A DNA stretch of 64,000 nucleotides from positions 2,046,001 through 2,110,000 of the forward strand of contig AP025583.1 of assembly GCA_022846095.1 (NCBI GenBank), written 5' to 3'. The first letter of the stretch is position 1, and each line of letters starts with the position of its first letter. Positions 8,957 through 16,669 of the stretch are shown here, in pieces. Under the pieces are notes generated by a model. The model ran no database searches. It saw only the letters and a program-made list of their open reading frames with translations, and was not told the DNA's origin. This DNA is from Oscillospiraceae bacterium. Its GTDB lineage: Bacteria > Bacillota > Clostridia > Oscillospirales > Oscillospiraceae. A program made the translations under genes and the position numbers.

Positions 8957-10201
8957 TTACATGTCGGTGGTGAGCACCTTTTTCAGCTTGGCGAAGCGGG
9001 GCAGGCTGTCCTCGCGCAGGGGCTCGATGTCCCCTTGGATGAGGGGCAGGGCGTAGTCGATGAACTCCTGCTCCACGTTGTTGCCCGCGGCGTTGATCCA
9101 GTCGCGGGGGACCTTTTTCTCCCGGTTGGCGGCCACCTCAACGGGCTCCAGGGCGGTGTTGCAGATATAGAGGTCCTCCTCGCGGGTGCACTGGAAGACC
9201 ACCATCTTGCCCGTCTCGCCGGCGATGGCGGCCTCCACGGCGGCCTTGCCCGCCATAAAGGCCTCGTCCACGTCGGTGCGGGAGGCCACGTGGGAGCCGC
9301 AGCGCTGGAGCAGGGAGAGCTCGATGGCGCGGACCTTGGTGTTGAGCATCTGGCGGATGATCTCGGCCAGGGTGGAGGCCAGCCCGCCCAGCTGGGCGTG
9401 GCCGAAGCCGTCGGTGGCGGAGGTCTTGGCCTCGGAGACGAAGGTGCCGTCGGCGTGGTGGATACCCTCGGACACCGCCACCATGCACTTGCCGGTGCGC
9501 TTGTAGATGGCGGACACGTCGTCCACGAACTGGTCCATGTCGAAGTCCACCTCGGGCAGGTACACCAGGTCGGGTCCGTAGCCCGCCCAGGAGGCCAGAG
9601 CGGCGGAGCCTGCCAGCCAGCCCGCGTGGCGGCCCATGATCTCGATGATGGTCACCATGGGGGTGTCGTAGACGTGGGCGTCCCGGTGGACCTCCATGCA
9701 GGTGGTGGCGATGTACTTGGCCGCCGAGCCGAAGCCGGGGCAGTGATCGGTGCCGTTGAGGTCGTTGTCAATGGTCTTGGGCACGCCCATCACGCGGCAC
9801 TCGTAGCCCACCTTCTGCATGTACCGGGCAATCTTGGCGCAGGTGTCCATGGAGTCGTTGCCGCCGTTGTAGAAGAAGTAGCGCACGTCGTACTTCTGAA
9901 AAATCTCCAAAATGCGCTTATAGTCGGTGTCGTCCTTCTCGGGGTCGGCCAGCTTATAGCGGCAGGAGCCCAAGGCGGAGGAGGGGGTGTACTTCAAAAG
10001 ATCCAGCTCGGCGGGATCCTCCTGGCCCATGTCGTAGAGCTGGTCGGCCAGCACGCCCTTGATGCCGTGGGCTGCGCCCAGCACCCGGGTAATACAGTCC
10101 GCGTCCAGCGCAGTCCTGATGACGCCCAGCGCGCTGGCGTTGATGACGGCGGTGGGGCCGCCGGACTGCCCGATGATGCAGGCTCCGCGTAATTCACTCA
10201 T
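8957..10201 (-). CDS. Phosphofructokinase, PPi-type by signature
   Basis: 414-residue phosphofructokinase distinct from the 326-residue ATP enzyme next door. The phosphoryl-donor motif reads YNGGNDSMD, with Asp where ATP enzymes have Gly, and the catalytic motif reads VPKTIDNDLNGTDH, with Lys where ATP enzymes have Gly. Both are the established markers of pyrophosphate-dependent enzymes, which work reversibly between fructose 6-phosphate and the bisphosphate. EIMGRHAGWLAGSAAL lies in the expected place for sugar-phosphate binding. AGGAGG lies 10 bases before the ATG. It is divergent from fba, whose product uses the same bisphosphate. Donor choice is inferred from residues only. Confidence 0.88.
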   Translation of the reverse strand: MSELRGACIIGQSGGPTAVINASALGVIRTALDADCITRVLGAAHGIKGVLADQLYDMGQEDPAELDLLKYTPSSALGSCRYKLADPEKDDTDYKRILEIFQKYDVRYFFYNGGNDSMDTCAKIARYMQKVGYECRVMGVPKTIDNDLNGTDHCPGFGSAAKYIATTCMEVHRDAHVYDTPMVTIIEIMGRHAGWLAGSAALASWAGYGPDLVYLPEVDFDMDQFVDDVSAIYKRTGKCMVAVSEGIHHADGTFVSEAKTSATDGFGHAQLGGLASTLAEIIRQMLNTKVRAIELSLLQRCGSHVASRTDVDEAFMAGKAAVEAAIAGETGKMVVFQCTREEDLYICNTALEPVEVAANREKKVPRDWINAAGNNVEQEFIDYALPLIQGDIEPLREDSLPRFAKLKKVLTTDM

Positions 10202-10245
10202 GTTGCGTTGTCCTCCTGTTTTGTCTGATTCGCATAGTTAAAAGT

Positions 10246-10276
10246 TTCACATTTACTAGGAATTCTGCCTTATAAT
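10246..10276 (+). promoter_or_regulatory. Putative promoter of fba
   Basis: A perfect TATAAT at 10271-10276 follows TTCACA (10246-10251) with a long 19-base spacer. The box lies 80 bases before the fba start. Confidence 0.5.
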
Positions 10277-10350
10277 ATAACACGTCCCCTTGCATTTATC
10301 AATGATTACTGGTAAAATCTAAGGGCAAATATGAAAAGGAGATGAGCCCT

Positions 10351-11286
10351 ATGCCACTGGTCACATCCACTGAAATGTTCAGGAAAGCCTACGAGGGCGG
10401 CTACGCCATCGGCGCTTTCAACGTCAACAACATGGAGATCATCCAGGGTATCACTGAGGCTGCCAAGGATTTGAACGCCCCCCTGATTCTTCAGGTTTCC
10501 GCCGGAGCCCGTAAATATGCCAACCATACCTACCTCATCAAGCTGGTGGAGGCCGCGGTCATCGAGACCGGGCTGCCCATCGTGCTGCACCTGGACCACG
10601 GCGACAGCTTTGAGCTGTGCAAGAGCTGCATTGACGGCGGCTTCACCTCCGTTATGATCGACGCCTCCTCCAAGTCCTTCGCCGACAACATCGCCGTCAC
10701 CAAGCAGGTGGTGGAGTACGCCCACGACCACGGCGTGGTGGTGGAGGCCGAGCTGGGCACCCTGGCCGGCGTGGAGGACGACGTGAAGGTCAAGGCCGAG
10801 GACTCCTCCTATACCCGTCCCGAGGAGGTGGAGGAGTTCGTCACCAAGACCGGCTGCGACTCCCTGGCCATCGCCATCGGCACCAGCCACGGCGCCTACA
10901 AGTTCAAGCCCGGCAGCAAGCCCCAGCTGCGCTTCGACATCCTGGAGGAGGTCGCCAAGCGGCTGCCCGGCTTCCCCATCGTGCTCCACGGCTCCTCCTC
11001 CGTGCCCCAAGAGTACGTGCAGATGATCAACGAGAACGGCGGCAACATGCCCGGCGCCATCGGCGTGCCTGAGGATCAGCTCCGCCAGGCCGCCCGCCTG
11101 GCCGTGTGCAAGATCAACATCGACTCCGATCTGCGCCTGGCCATGACCGGCACCATCCGCAAGTACTTCGCCGAGCACCCCGCGGACTTCGACCCCCGCC
11201 AGTACCTGAAGCCCGCCCGCGCCAACATCAAGGAGCTGGTCAAGCACAAGCTCACCGACGTGCTGGGCTGCGACGGCAAGGCCTAA
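10351..11286 (+). CDS. fba: Class II fructose-bisphosphate aldolase
   Basis: Zinc-dependent cleavage of fructose 1,6-bisphosphate to two triose phosphates. The 311-residue protein shows the class II features: LHLDHGDSFE near residue 80 (metal His and catalytic Asp), GTLAGVEDD near 140, GTSHGAYK near 175 and VLHGSSSVP near 210. ATG 10351 is chosen because AAAAGGAG ends 9 bases earlier; ATG 10342 abuts that site. It is divergent from the PPi-type PFK and follows the pfkA pair, forming a small upper-glycolysis neighbourhood. Confidence 0.95.
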   Translation: MPLVTSTEMFRKAYEGGYAIGAFNVNNMEIIQGITEAAKDLNAPLILQVSAGARKYANHTYLIKLVEAAVIETGLPIVLHLDHGDSFELCKSCIDGGFTSVMIDASSKSFADNIAVTKQVVEYAHDHGVVVEAELGTLAGVEDDVKVKAEDSSYTRPEEVEEFVTKTGCDSLAIAIGTSHGAYKFKPGSKPQLRFDILEEVAKRLPGFPIVLHGSSSVPQEYVQMINENGGNMPGAIGVPEDQLRQAARLAVCKINIDSDLRLAMTGTIRKYFAEHPADFDPRQYLKPARANIKELVKHKLTDVLGCDGKA

Positions 11287-11301
11287 ACCAAACAGGGAAG
11301 A

Positions 11302-11338
11302 GGGGAGAGGGTTTCCATGAAATCCTCTCCCCGTTTTT
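11302..11338 (+). terminator. Terminator of fba
   Basis: GGGGAGAGG (11302-11310) pairs with CCTCTCCCC (11324-11332), extended by GTTTC/GAAAT in the loop-proximal part, then G and TTTTT. Confidence 0.8.
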
Positions 11339-11359
11339 ATATATGCCGGAGGAACTGCG

Positions 11360-11902
11360 ATGGATATGAAGGAGTACCTGGACGCCATGGGCATCCTGGG
11401 CTGCAACGTAAACCCCTATCTGCCCGCGCTGGACGACGTGGGCCTGTGCTGGAAGGACATGACCCAGGCGCTGGACCGGCACGAATTCTTCTATACCAAG
11501 GCCTACCGCCGCCGGGTGGCCTATCTCTCGCCCCGAGTGTACTACCTGCTCAAGCGCTGCCGGCCGCAGAAGCCCTTGACGGGGGACGCGGCGGCCATCT
11601 GCGCGCTTCTGGAGCAGGCCGGGCCCATGGAGACCGAGGATTTGCGCCGCCTGTCCGGGCTACCCACGCCCGGCTATGTGAAGGCATTTGACTTCCTGCT
11701 GGAAAACCTCTATGTCACCGCCCTGAAAAACGGGCACTTTATCAGCGAAAACTGGTCCGGCCTCTTCTACTGCACCGCCGCGGCCTGGGAGGCGGTTGTA
11801 CCCGCGCCGGAGCTTCCCGGCGACCCGGAGGCCGCGCTGCGCGCCATCCTGGGCCGGTCCCTGCCCGAGGCGGAGGTGGCAAGGCTCCTGCGCGGCGCAT
11901 AG
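11360..11902 (+). CDS. AlkZ-related small protein (tentative)
   Basis: 180-residue soluble protein, ATG 7 bases after GGAGG and just downstream of the fba terminator. The sequence has helical segments rich in aromatic residues (NVNPYLPALDD, FFYTKAYRRRVAYLSPRVYYLL) and a winged-helix-like C-terminal half (LLEQAGPMETEDLRRLSGL, FDFLLENLYVTALKNG). This recalls short proteins annotated as related to the AlkZ/YcaQ winged-helix DNA glycosylases, but the catalytic region of the full glycosylases is not recognisable. No function should be assumed. It is followed 39 bases later by an amidase-domain gene. Confidence 0.6.
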   Translation: MDMKEYLDAMGILGCNVNPYLPALDDVGLCWKDMTQALDRHEFFYTKAYRRRVAYLSPRVYYLLKRCRPQKPLTGDAAAICALLEQAGPMETEDLRRLSGLPTPGYVKAFDFLLENLYVTALKNGHFISENWSGLFYCTAAAWEAVVPAPELPGDPEAALRAILGRSLPEAEVARLLRGA

Positions 11903-11941
11903 GATAGCGCAGCATTAAGCTGTGAAAGGGGGGGAGCCCGT

Positions 11942-12538
11942 ATGGCCCTCGCCGTTATCCCCTACGACCGCCAGGCCGCCGTGGCCTACGCCCATAAATG
12001 GGCCTTTGGCCGCAATCCGGATTTTTTTGACTACGAGGAGGTGGGGGGAGACTGCACCAATTTCGCCTCCCAGTGCCTCTACGCCGGCACCGGCGTGATG
12101 AATTACACGCCGGTCTACGGCTGGTACTACATCGACGCCAACCAAAAGGCCCCGGCCTGGACGGGTGTGGAGTATTTTTACAACTTCATTACCCGCAAGG
12201 AGGTCAACCCCGGGCCCTTTGGGGTAGACGCGCCGCTGGAGGCGATGGAGCCCGGGGATTTTGTCCAGTTCCGCTTCGATAAGGACACCTTTGGGCACAC
12301 GCCCATCATCGTCTCCATCGGCAGCCCGCCCACCCTGGAGAACACCCTCATCGCCGCACACTCCTATGACGCGGACTACAGGCCCCTGAGTACTTATTTC
12401 TTCCGGGACATCCGCTTTCTGCACATTTTGGGCGCTTACCCCCAGGATACGCCCCGTGAAAAGCCGCCGAAGCCGCCCGACTCCACGCAGCAGGGACAGA
12501 CGCCGCAACCGCAGCAGCCCCGCCAGCCGGCCGGTTAG
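11942..12538 (+). CDS. Amidase domain protein (Amidase_6 type)
   Basis: 198 residues, starting ATG after GGGGGGGAG. The core matches the putative amidase domain found in clostridial secreted and spore-associated proteins: YDRQAAVAYAHKWA near residue 8, the catalytic-type motif GGDCTNFASQCLYAG near residue 38 with its Cys, GDFVQFRF near 103, FGHTPIIVS near 115 and IAAHSYDADY near 137, giving a Cys/His pair. No signal peptide is visible. The last 30 residues are rich in Pro and Gln (PREKPPKPPDSTQQG). Substrate unknown; the CHAP/NlpC-like fold suggests cell-wall peptide or amide cleavage. Confidence 0.75.
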   Translation: MALAVIPYDRQAAVAYAHKWAFGRNPDFFDYEEVGGDCTNFASQCLYAGTGVMNYTPVYGWYYIDANQKAPAWTGVEYFYNFITRKEVNPGPFGVDAPLEAMEPGDFVQFRFDKDTFGHTPIIVSIGSPPTLENTLIAAHSYDADYRPLSTYFFRDIRFLHILGAYPQDTPREKPPKPPDSTQQGQTPQPQQPRQPAG

Positions 12539-12552
12539 GCCGGGGCGGGGCT
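12516..12552. terminator. Terminator overlapping the end of the amidase gene
   Basis: AGCCCCGC plus CCGGCC (12516-12532) pair with GGCCGG plus GCGGGGCT (12538-12552), with a small internal bulge. The stop codon lies in the loop. It sits between two convergent genes. Confidence 0.5.
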
Positions 12553-12556
12553 GTCT

Positions 12557-13576
12557 CTATTCGCCGCCGTCCTTGGGCGCCTGCTTCTTGGGCTTGACTC
12601 TGCCCAGGGGGTTGGCCTTGGCCGCCAGGCGGAGGTTCTCGTTGTCCACGTGGGTGTAAATCTGGGTGGTGTTGAGGTGCTCGTGGCCCAGCACCTCCTG
12701 GAGGGTGCGCACGTCCACGCCGTTCTGGAGCATCAGGGTGGCGGCGGTGTGTCGCAGCTTGTGGCTGGAGTAGAGGTTGCTGTCAATGCCCGCTTTTTTC
12801 AGCCGCTGCTTGACCATGTAGTGCACCGCGTCGGTGGTCATGCGGGTATGCTTGCGGGTGATAAACAGGGCGTTTTTGTCCGCGGCGGCCGTCCTGCTGC
12901 GCACGGCCAGCCAGTCCTCGACGGCGCGCTGGCAGGCGTCGTTCAGGAACAGAATCCGCTCCTTGTTGCCCTTGCCCAGCACCCGGAGCTGATCTCCTCG
13001 AACATCTGTTAGATTAAGTCCCACTAACTCCGAAATACGCAGCCCGCAGTTCAGGAACAGGGTCAGGATGCAGTAGTCGCGCTCCTGGTTGGCCCCGTCC
13101 ACGCTGGACAGCAGCGCCAGGCTCTGGTCCAAATCCAGATAGCGCGGCAGCGTTTTTTTCATGCGGGGCGAGTCCAAATCCTGAACGGGATTTTCTGTGA
13201 GTAATTTGGCCTTGTTGGTGAGATACTTATAAAACGAACGGATGGTGGCGATTTTGCGGGCCCGGGCGGGCGCGCCCAGGCTGCGGTCGCGGCTGAGGTA
13301 GTTCATAAAGGAATACACGTCCGTGAGCGTCACGGAGCCGGCCAGCGCGATGTCCACGTCGCCGATGGGGATTTCCTCGAATTCAGCCGTGCGCGTAACC
13401 AGACCTTTTTCCAGCTTCATAAAACGGAAAAAGGTGCGCAGGTCGAGGAAGTATTCATCCACGGTTTTCTTCGAGTGGCCCTGGATGGTCTCATGGTAGG
13501 TTAAAAAGTCCCGGATGAGCGCCGGGGCCTCGATTCTATAGTCTAAACCGCTCAGAGCCTCCCTCCAACTCAACAA
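12557..13576 (-). CDS. Tyrosine recombinase, XerC/XerD-like
   Basis: Site-specific recombinase of about 340 residues with an N-terminal SAM-like core-binding domain (residues about 15-115) and a C-terminal catalytic domain. All catalytic positions are visible: Arg in NCGLRISELVGL, Lys in GKGNKER, SHKLRHTAATLM, LGHEHLNTTQ and Tyr in IYTH. Close relatives start about MDYR; here the aligned position is TTA, not a start. The candidate TTG at 13576 lies inside an 18-bp hairpin, 29 bases from the only good Shine-Dalgarno, so the true start is unresolved. A separate xerD homologue lies at 37.5 kb. No integrated element is visible around it. Confidence 0.85.
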   Translation of the reverse strand: MLSWREALSGLDYRIEAPALIRDFLTYHETIQGHSKKTVDEYFLDLRTFFRFMKLEKGLVTRTAEFEEIPIGDVDIALAGSVTLTDVYSFMNYLSRDRSLGAPARARKIATIRSFYKYLTNKAKLLTENPVQDLDSPRMKKTLPRYLDLDQSLALLSSVDGANQERDYCILTLFLNCGLRISELVGLNLTDVRGDQLRVLGKGNKERILFLNDACQRAVEDWLAVRSRTAAADKNALFITRKHTRMTTDAVHYMVKQRLKKAGIDSNLYSSHKLRHTAATLMLQNGVDVRTLQEVLGHEHLNTTQIYTHVDNENLRLAAKANPLGRVKPKKQAPKDGGE

Positions 13577-13612
13577 AATTTTTATTTTGTTGAGTTGGAG
13601 GTTCACCTCCTT
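13562..13612 (-). promoter_or_regulatory. Long hairpin with alternative Shine-Dalgarno pairing at the recombinase start
   Basis: The arms 13562-13579 and 13584-13601 form a perfect 18-bp stem with a four-base loop. On the transcript, AAGGAGG (13612-13606) is followed after a few bases by CCTCC (13601-13597). That CCTCC can pair either with the Shine-Dalgarno GGAGG (13606-13610) or with the GGAGG that ends the far arm (13562-13566), giving two mutually exclusive structures. This looks like translational control of the recombinase. Confidence 0.55.
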
Positions 13613-13639
13613 CAAACTAAAGATTGGAGCTGATTCGCG

Positions 13640-13810
13640 TTGAGCCTTATCGCCTGTACCAGCGACTGCCTCTACCAGCAGGACGGCTATTGCAGCCTGG
13701 AGCGCGCCGCGTCCTGCGGACAGCCCACCCACCGCGACCCCTGCGTCAACTTTGTCCCGCGCCGCCGAACCGCTACAGAATCGCAGCCAGCGCCTCGCGG
13801 ATATTTTTGA
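13640..13810 (+). CDS. Small Cys-rich protein
   Basis: 56-residue open frame starting TTG 13640, 10 bases after GGAG. The translation begins LSLIACTSDCLYQQDGYCSL and carries Cys at 6, 10, 18, 26 and 35. The pattern CxxxCxYQxDGxCxL...C resembles short clostridial proteins usually mislabelled hydroxymyristoyl-ACP dehydratase, often seen near radA. Four to five cysteines suggest metal or cluster binding; function unknown. Its last 38 bases overlap the 3' end of radA on the opposite strand. It is divergent from the recombinase gene, 63 bases away. Confidence 0.55.
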   Translation: MSLIACTSDCLYQQDGYCSLERAASCGQPTHRDPCVNFVPRRRTATESQPAPRGYF

Positions 13811-15146
13811 CCTTGATGAGCTGCAGCCCGTCCGGCTCCACCAGCTTGCCGCCGCTGCGGGCCGGAATTATACATTTGGTGAAGCCCATGCGCCGCACCT
13901 CGCTTAGGCGCTGGCTCAAAGCGTTTACCGAGCGCAGCTCCCCCGTCAGGCCCACCTCTCCGATGGCCACCAGGTCGTTGGGCACGGGCTTGTCCCGGAA
14001 GCTGGAGGCCAGCGCCATCACCATAGCCAAATCCGCTGCGGGCTCGTCCAAAAACAGGCCGCCGATGACGTTGATATAGGCGTCGCAGGTACTCACCATC
14101 AGCCCGCCCCGCTTCTCCAGCACGGCCAGCAGCAGATTGGAGCGGTTGAAGTCAAAGCCGTTGGAGGTCCGCCGGGGCACGTTGAAGCTGGTGGGCGCCA
14201 GCAGGGCCTGCACCTCGGCCAGCACCGGGCGCACCCCCTCCATCACGCAGGTAACGCAGGTGCCGGGCGCGTCCTGGGGCCTGCCGGAGAGCAGCATCTC
14301 CGACGGGTTGGGCACCTCGGCCAGCCCCCCGTCGCTCATCTCAAACACACCGATCTCGTTGGTGGCGCCGAATCGGTTTTTGGCCGCCCGCAGGATGCGG
14401 TAGGCGTTCTGCTGCTCCCCCTCGAAATAGAGCACACAGTCCACCATGTGCTCCAGCACCTTGGGCCCCGCGATGGAGCCCTCCTTGTTGACGTGGCCGA
14501 TGACAAAGACGGTAATCCCCTGCCCCTTGGCCAGCTGCATCAGGGCCATGGTACAGTCCTTCACCTGGCCCACGCTGCCCGGGGCCGTGGTCAGATCGCC
14601 GTTGTAGAGGGTCTGGATGGAGTCTACGATGAGCACGTCGGGCTTGAGCTGGTTGACCGCCTCCACCACGTCCTCCAAATTGGTCTCCGCCAGCAGGTAG
14701 AGCCCCTCCCCCCGCACGTGGAGCCGCTCGGCCCGCAGCTTGATCTGCCGCTCCGACTCCTCGCCGGATACATACAAAACCGTGGCAAACCGGCATAAAT
14801 TGTCGCAGATTTGCAGCATCAGCGTGGATTTTCCGATGCCCGGCGCGCCGCCCACCAGCACCAGGGAGCCCTGCACCGCGCCGCCCCCCAGCACCCGGTC
14901 CAGCTCGCTCATACCGGTTTCAAAGCGCAGCTCGGTGGTGGAGGTCACCTCCGCCATGGGCCGGGGCCGGGCGATGCCCGCGGTGCGCCGCCCCCCGGCG
15001 GCGGATGACACGCCGGCGGGCTTCTTTTTTGTCTCGGCGGGCTGCTCCACGATGGTGTTCCAGGCCCCGCAGGACGGGCATTTGCCCGCCCACTTCGGGG
15101 TCTCATTGCCACATTCCGTACAGTAAAACAGTATTTTAGCCTTCAT
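13773..15146 (-). CDS. radA: DNA repair ATPase RadA
   Basis: RecA-related ATPase that helps process recombination intermediates; 457 residues. Domains in order: a four-Cys zinc finger at the N-terminus (YCTECGNETPKWAGKCPSCG), a RecA-like core with Walker A GGAPGIGKST near residue 93 and Walker B VLIVDSIQT near 170, the RadA-specific KNRFG motif near 250, and a Lon-protease-like C-terminal domain. ATG 15146 follows GAGGAGG by 12 bases; an ATG at 15167 overlaps that site. Its start overlaps the end of the upstream amidase gene by 11 bases. Confidence 0.95.
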   Translation of the reverse strand: MKAKILFYCTECGNETPKWAGKCPSCGAWNTIVEQPAETKKKPAGVSSAAGGRRTAGIARPRPMAEVTSTTELRFETGMSELDRVLGGGAVQGSLVLVGGAPGIGKSTLMLQICDNLCRFATVLYVSGEESERQIKLRAERLHVRGEGLYLLAETNLEDVVEAVNQLKPDVLIVDSIQTLYNGDLTTAPGSVGQVKDCTMALMQLAKGQGITVFVIGHVNKEGSIAGPKVLEHMVDCVLYFEGEQQNAYRILRAAKNRFGATNEIGVFEMSDGGLAEVPNPSEMLLSGRPQDAPGTCVTCVMEGVRPVLAEVQALLAPTSFNVPRRTSNGFDFNRSNLLLAVLEKRGGLMVSTCDAYINVIGGLFLDEPAADLAMVMALASSFRDKPVPNDLVAIGEVGLTGELRSVNALSQRLSEVRRMGFTKCIIPARSGGKLVEPDGLQLIKVKNIREALAAIL

Positions 15147-15876
15147 ATTGAGGCTGTGCCTCCTCATTTGTTAAGGTTTGAAGCCAGGACGCGCACAGCG
15201 CCGAGGCGATCTTGGTCTGGTACTCATCACTCAGGAGCTTCTGCTCCTCCTCCGGGTTGGAGAGGAACCCGCACTCCACCAGAATGGCCCGGCAGGAGAT
15301 ATGGTTCATCAGGTACACCGTATCCGGGATCTTGGCAGGGACGCGGCTGTTTTCGGGGTCCACGGCCTGCCGCAGCAGCTCCTGGGTCTGCTGGGCAAAG
15401 GGCAGGCTCAGCTCCCCGTTGGCGTAGAACACCTGGGCTCCGTGGTACTTGGCGCTGGTGTAGGTGTTCTGGTGGATGCTGATCAGCGTGGCGTTCTGCG
15501 CCGCCTCGATCGCGGCCACCCGGTTGTGGAGGTCGGAGACCTTCTTCTCCCGCAGGGTGCCGGCGCTGGGGTCGTGGATGGAGATGTCCTCCGAGCGCAG
15601 CAGCGTGGGCGGCGCGCCGTACAGCCCCAAAATCTGGTCCAGCTTCAGGGCGATGGCCAGGTTTACCCCGCTCTCCGGCACGCCGGTGATGGAGACGGCC
15701 CCGCCGTCCTCCCCGCCGTGGCCTGCGTCCACGATCAGGGTCTCGCCGGGATGGCGGGCGGGCGAGAAAGCCGCCGCCGCCGGCGCGTGGAAGAAAAACA
15801 GGTAGTAGGCCGTGCCCAGGCCCAGCGCCGCCAGCAGCGCCCAGCCGGCCACCCGGCCCAGTCGTTCCTTATTCAT
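15136..15876 (-). CDS. cwlD: N-acetylmuramoyl-L-alanine amidase, CwlD-like
   Basis: Amidase_3 zinc enzyme that cleaves the muramic acid-L-alanine bond of peptidoglycan; in spore formers CwlD acts on the cortex so that muramic lactam can form. The 246-residue protein has one N-terminal membrane segment (ALLAALGLGTAYYLFFF, residues about 11-27) and the zinc and catalytic motifs VDAGHGGEDGGA, SIHQNTY and LVECGFLSN. The ATG at 15876 is 10 bases after GGAGGGGG. Size, anchor and motifs match CwlD rather than larger autolysins. It is the first gene of a cwlD-radA unit with an extended -10 promoter. Confidence 0.85.
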   Translation of the reverse strand: MNKERLGRVAGWALLAALGLGTAYYLFFFHAPAAAAFSPARHPGETLIVDAGHGGEDGGAVSITGVPESGVNLAIALKLDQILGLYGAPPTLLRSEDISIHDPSAGTLREKKVSDLHNRVAAIEAAQNATLISIHQNTYTSAKYHGAQVFYANGELSLPFAQQTQELLRQAVDPENSRVPAKIPDTVYLMNHISCRAILVECGFLSNPEEEQKLLSDEYQTKIASALCASWLQTLTNEEAQPQYEG

Positions 15877-15929
15877 CAGATACACACCCCCTCCTGCACC
15901 TTATGAGGGGCGCGGCGGGGTTATACCGT

Positions 15930-15938
15930 ATTATAGCA
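15930..15938 (-). promoter_or_regulatory. Extended -10 promoter of cwlD-radA
   Basis: TGCTATAAT on the minus strand, a perfect TATAAT with the TGn extension, about 54 bases before the cwlD start. No clear -35 was found. Confidence 0.55.
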
Positions 15939-16028
15939 TACATCGATCGCCTGTTGGAAAAGAATTTGTTGTCTTTTGCCCGGCCGCGCGGTAGGATAGG
16001 GACAGGAACTAAAACGGGAGGTGCTACG

Positions 16029-16475
16029 ATGGTATTTGACACAATCGAAAACGCCCGTCTCTACTACGGGCTGGGGGATCGCTTCCGCCGGGCGCTGGAG
16101 TGGCTGGCCCGGGCCGACCCGGACAAGCTGGTCCCCGGCCGGCGGGTGGACATCGACGGGGACGAGATCTACGCCACCCTCTTCGACCTGGACACGCTGC
16201 CCCGCGGGGAGAGCAAGCTGGAGGCCCACCGGGACTACGCCGACATCCAATACCTGGTCCGGGGCGCGGAGCGCGTGGGGTACGCCCTGGAGGGCGGGAT
16301 GGCCCCCGTCTCGGAGTACGAGCCGGACATCCAGTTCTTCAACGGCGACTGGGACACGCTGCGCCTGCGCCCCGGCTGCTTCTACATCGTCTGGCCCCAG
16401 GACCAGCACGCCCCACGGGTGGCGGACGGCCAGCCCTCCCGCGTGGTGCGCATTGTGGCAAAGGTAAAATTATAA
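16029..16475 (+). CDS. YhcH/YjgK/YiaL family protein
   Basis: 148-residue cupin-like protein of the DUF386 family. Typical features are the opening TIENARLYY, EIYATLFDLDT near residue 50, KLEAHRDYADIQYLVRG near 67, and the terminal CFYIVWPQDQHAPRV near 120, which includes conserved His and Glu/Asp residues of the metal site. Family members are linked to sialic-acid or acidic-sugar catabolism, but no sugar genes flank it. GGGAGG lies 7 bases before the ATG. It stands alone between cwlD and the cotJ genes. Confidence 0.85.
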   Translation: MVFDTIENARLYYGLGDRFRRALEWLARADPDKLVPGRRVDIDGDEIYATLFDLDTLPRGESKLEAHRDYADIQYLVRGAERVGYALEGGMAPVSEYEPDIQFFNGDWDTLRLRPGCFYIVWPQDQHAPRVADGQPSRVVRIVAKVKL

Positions 16476-16535
16476 ACGGCCTGTCCCCCGGCGGAGATGC
16501 CCCGCGTTGCTCCGAAAAAAGGCCGTCCGGCGGAA

Positions 16536-16585
16536 AAACCGCCCACATCCCCGATCATACGGGGGAATGTGGGCGGTTTCCCTTT
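16536..16585 (+). terminator. Terminator after the YhcH family gene
   Basis: AAACCGCCCACAT (16536-16548) pairs with ATGTGGGCGGTTT (16567-16579); the inner CCCC/GGGG extends the stem. CCCTTTT follows. Confidence 0.75.
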
Positions 16586-16669
16586 TCCCGCGGCGGCATA
16601 GGATAGTGTGAAGAGGTAAGGGGCCTCCCCCCTTCCCCTCATATTCCCATTCCAAAGGAGGAACTGCAA

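Noticed and set aside
8957-10201. Long plus-strand open frames antisense to the PPi-type PFK and many other genes
   Set aside because: Their translations are Gly/His/Val/Leu-rich shadows caused by high-GC codon use on the coding strand.
12557-13576. Integrase of a mobile element or prophage
   Set aside because: The recombinase is Xer-like in size and motifs, and its surroundings are ordinary chromosomal genes with no phage genes, att repeats or tRNA target.
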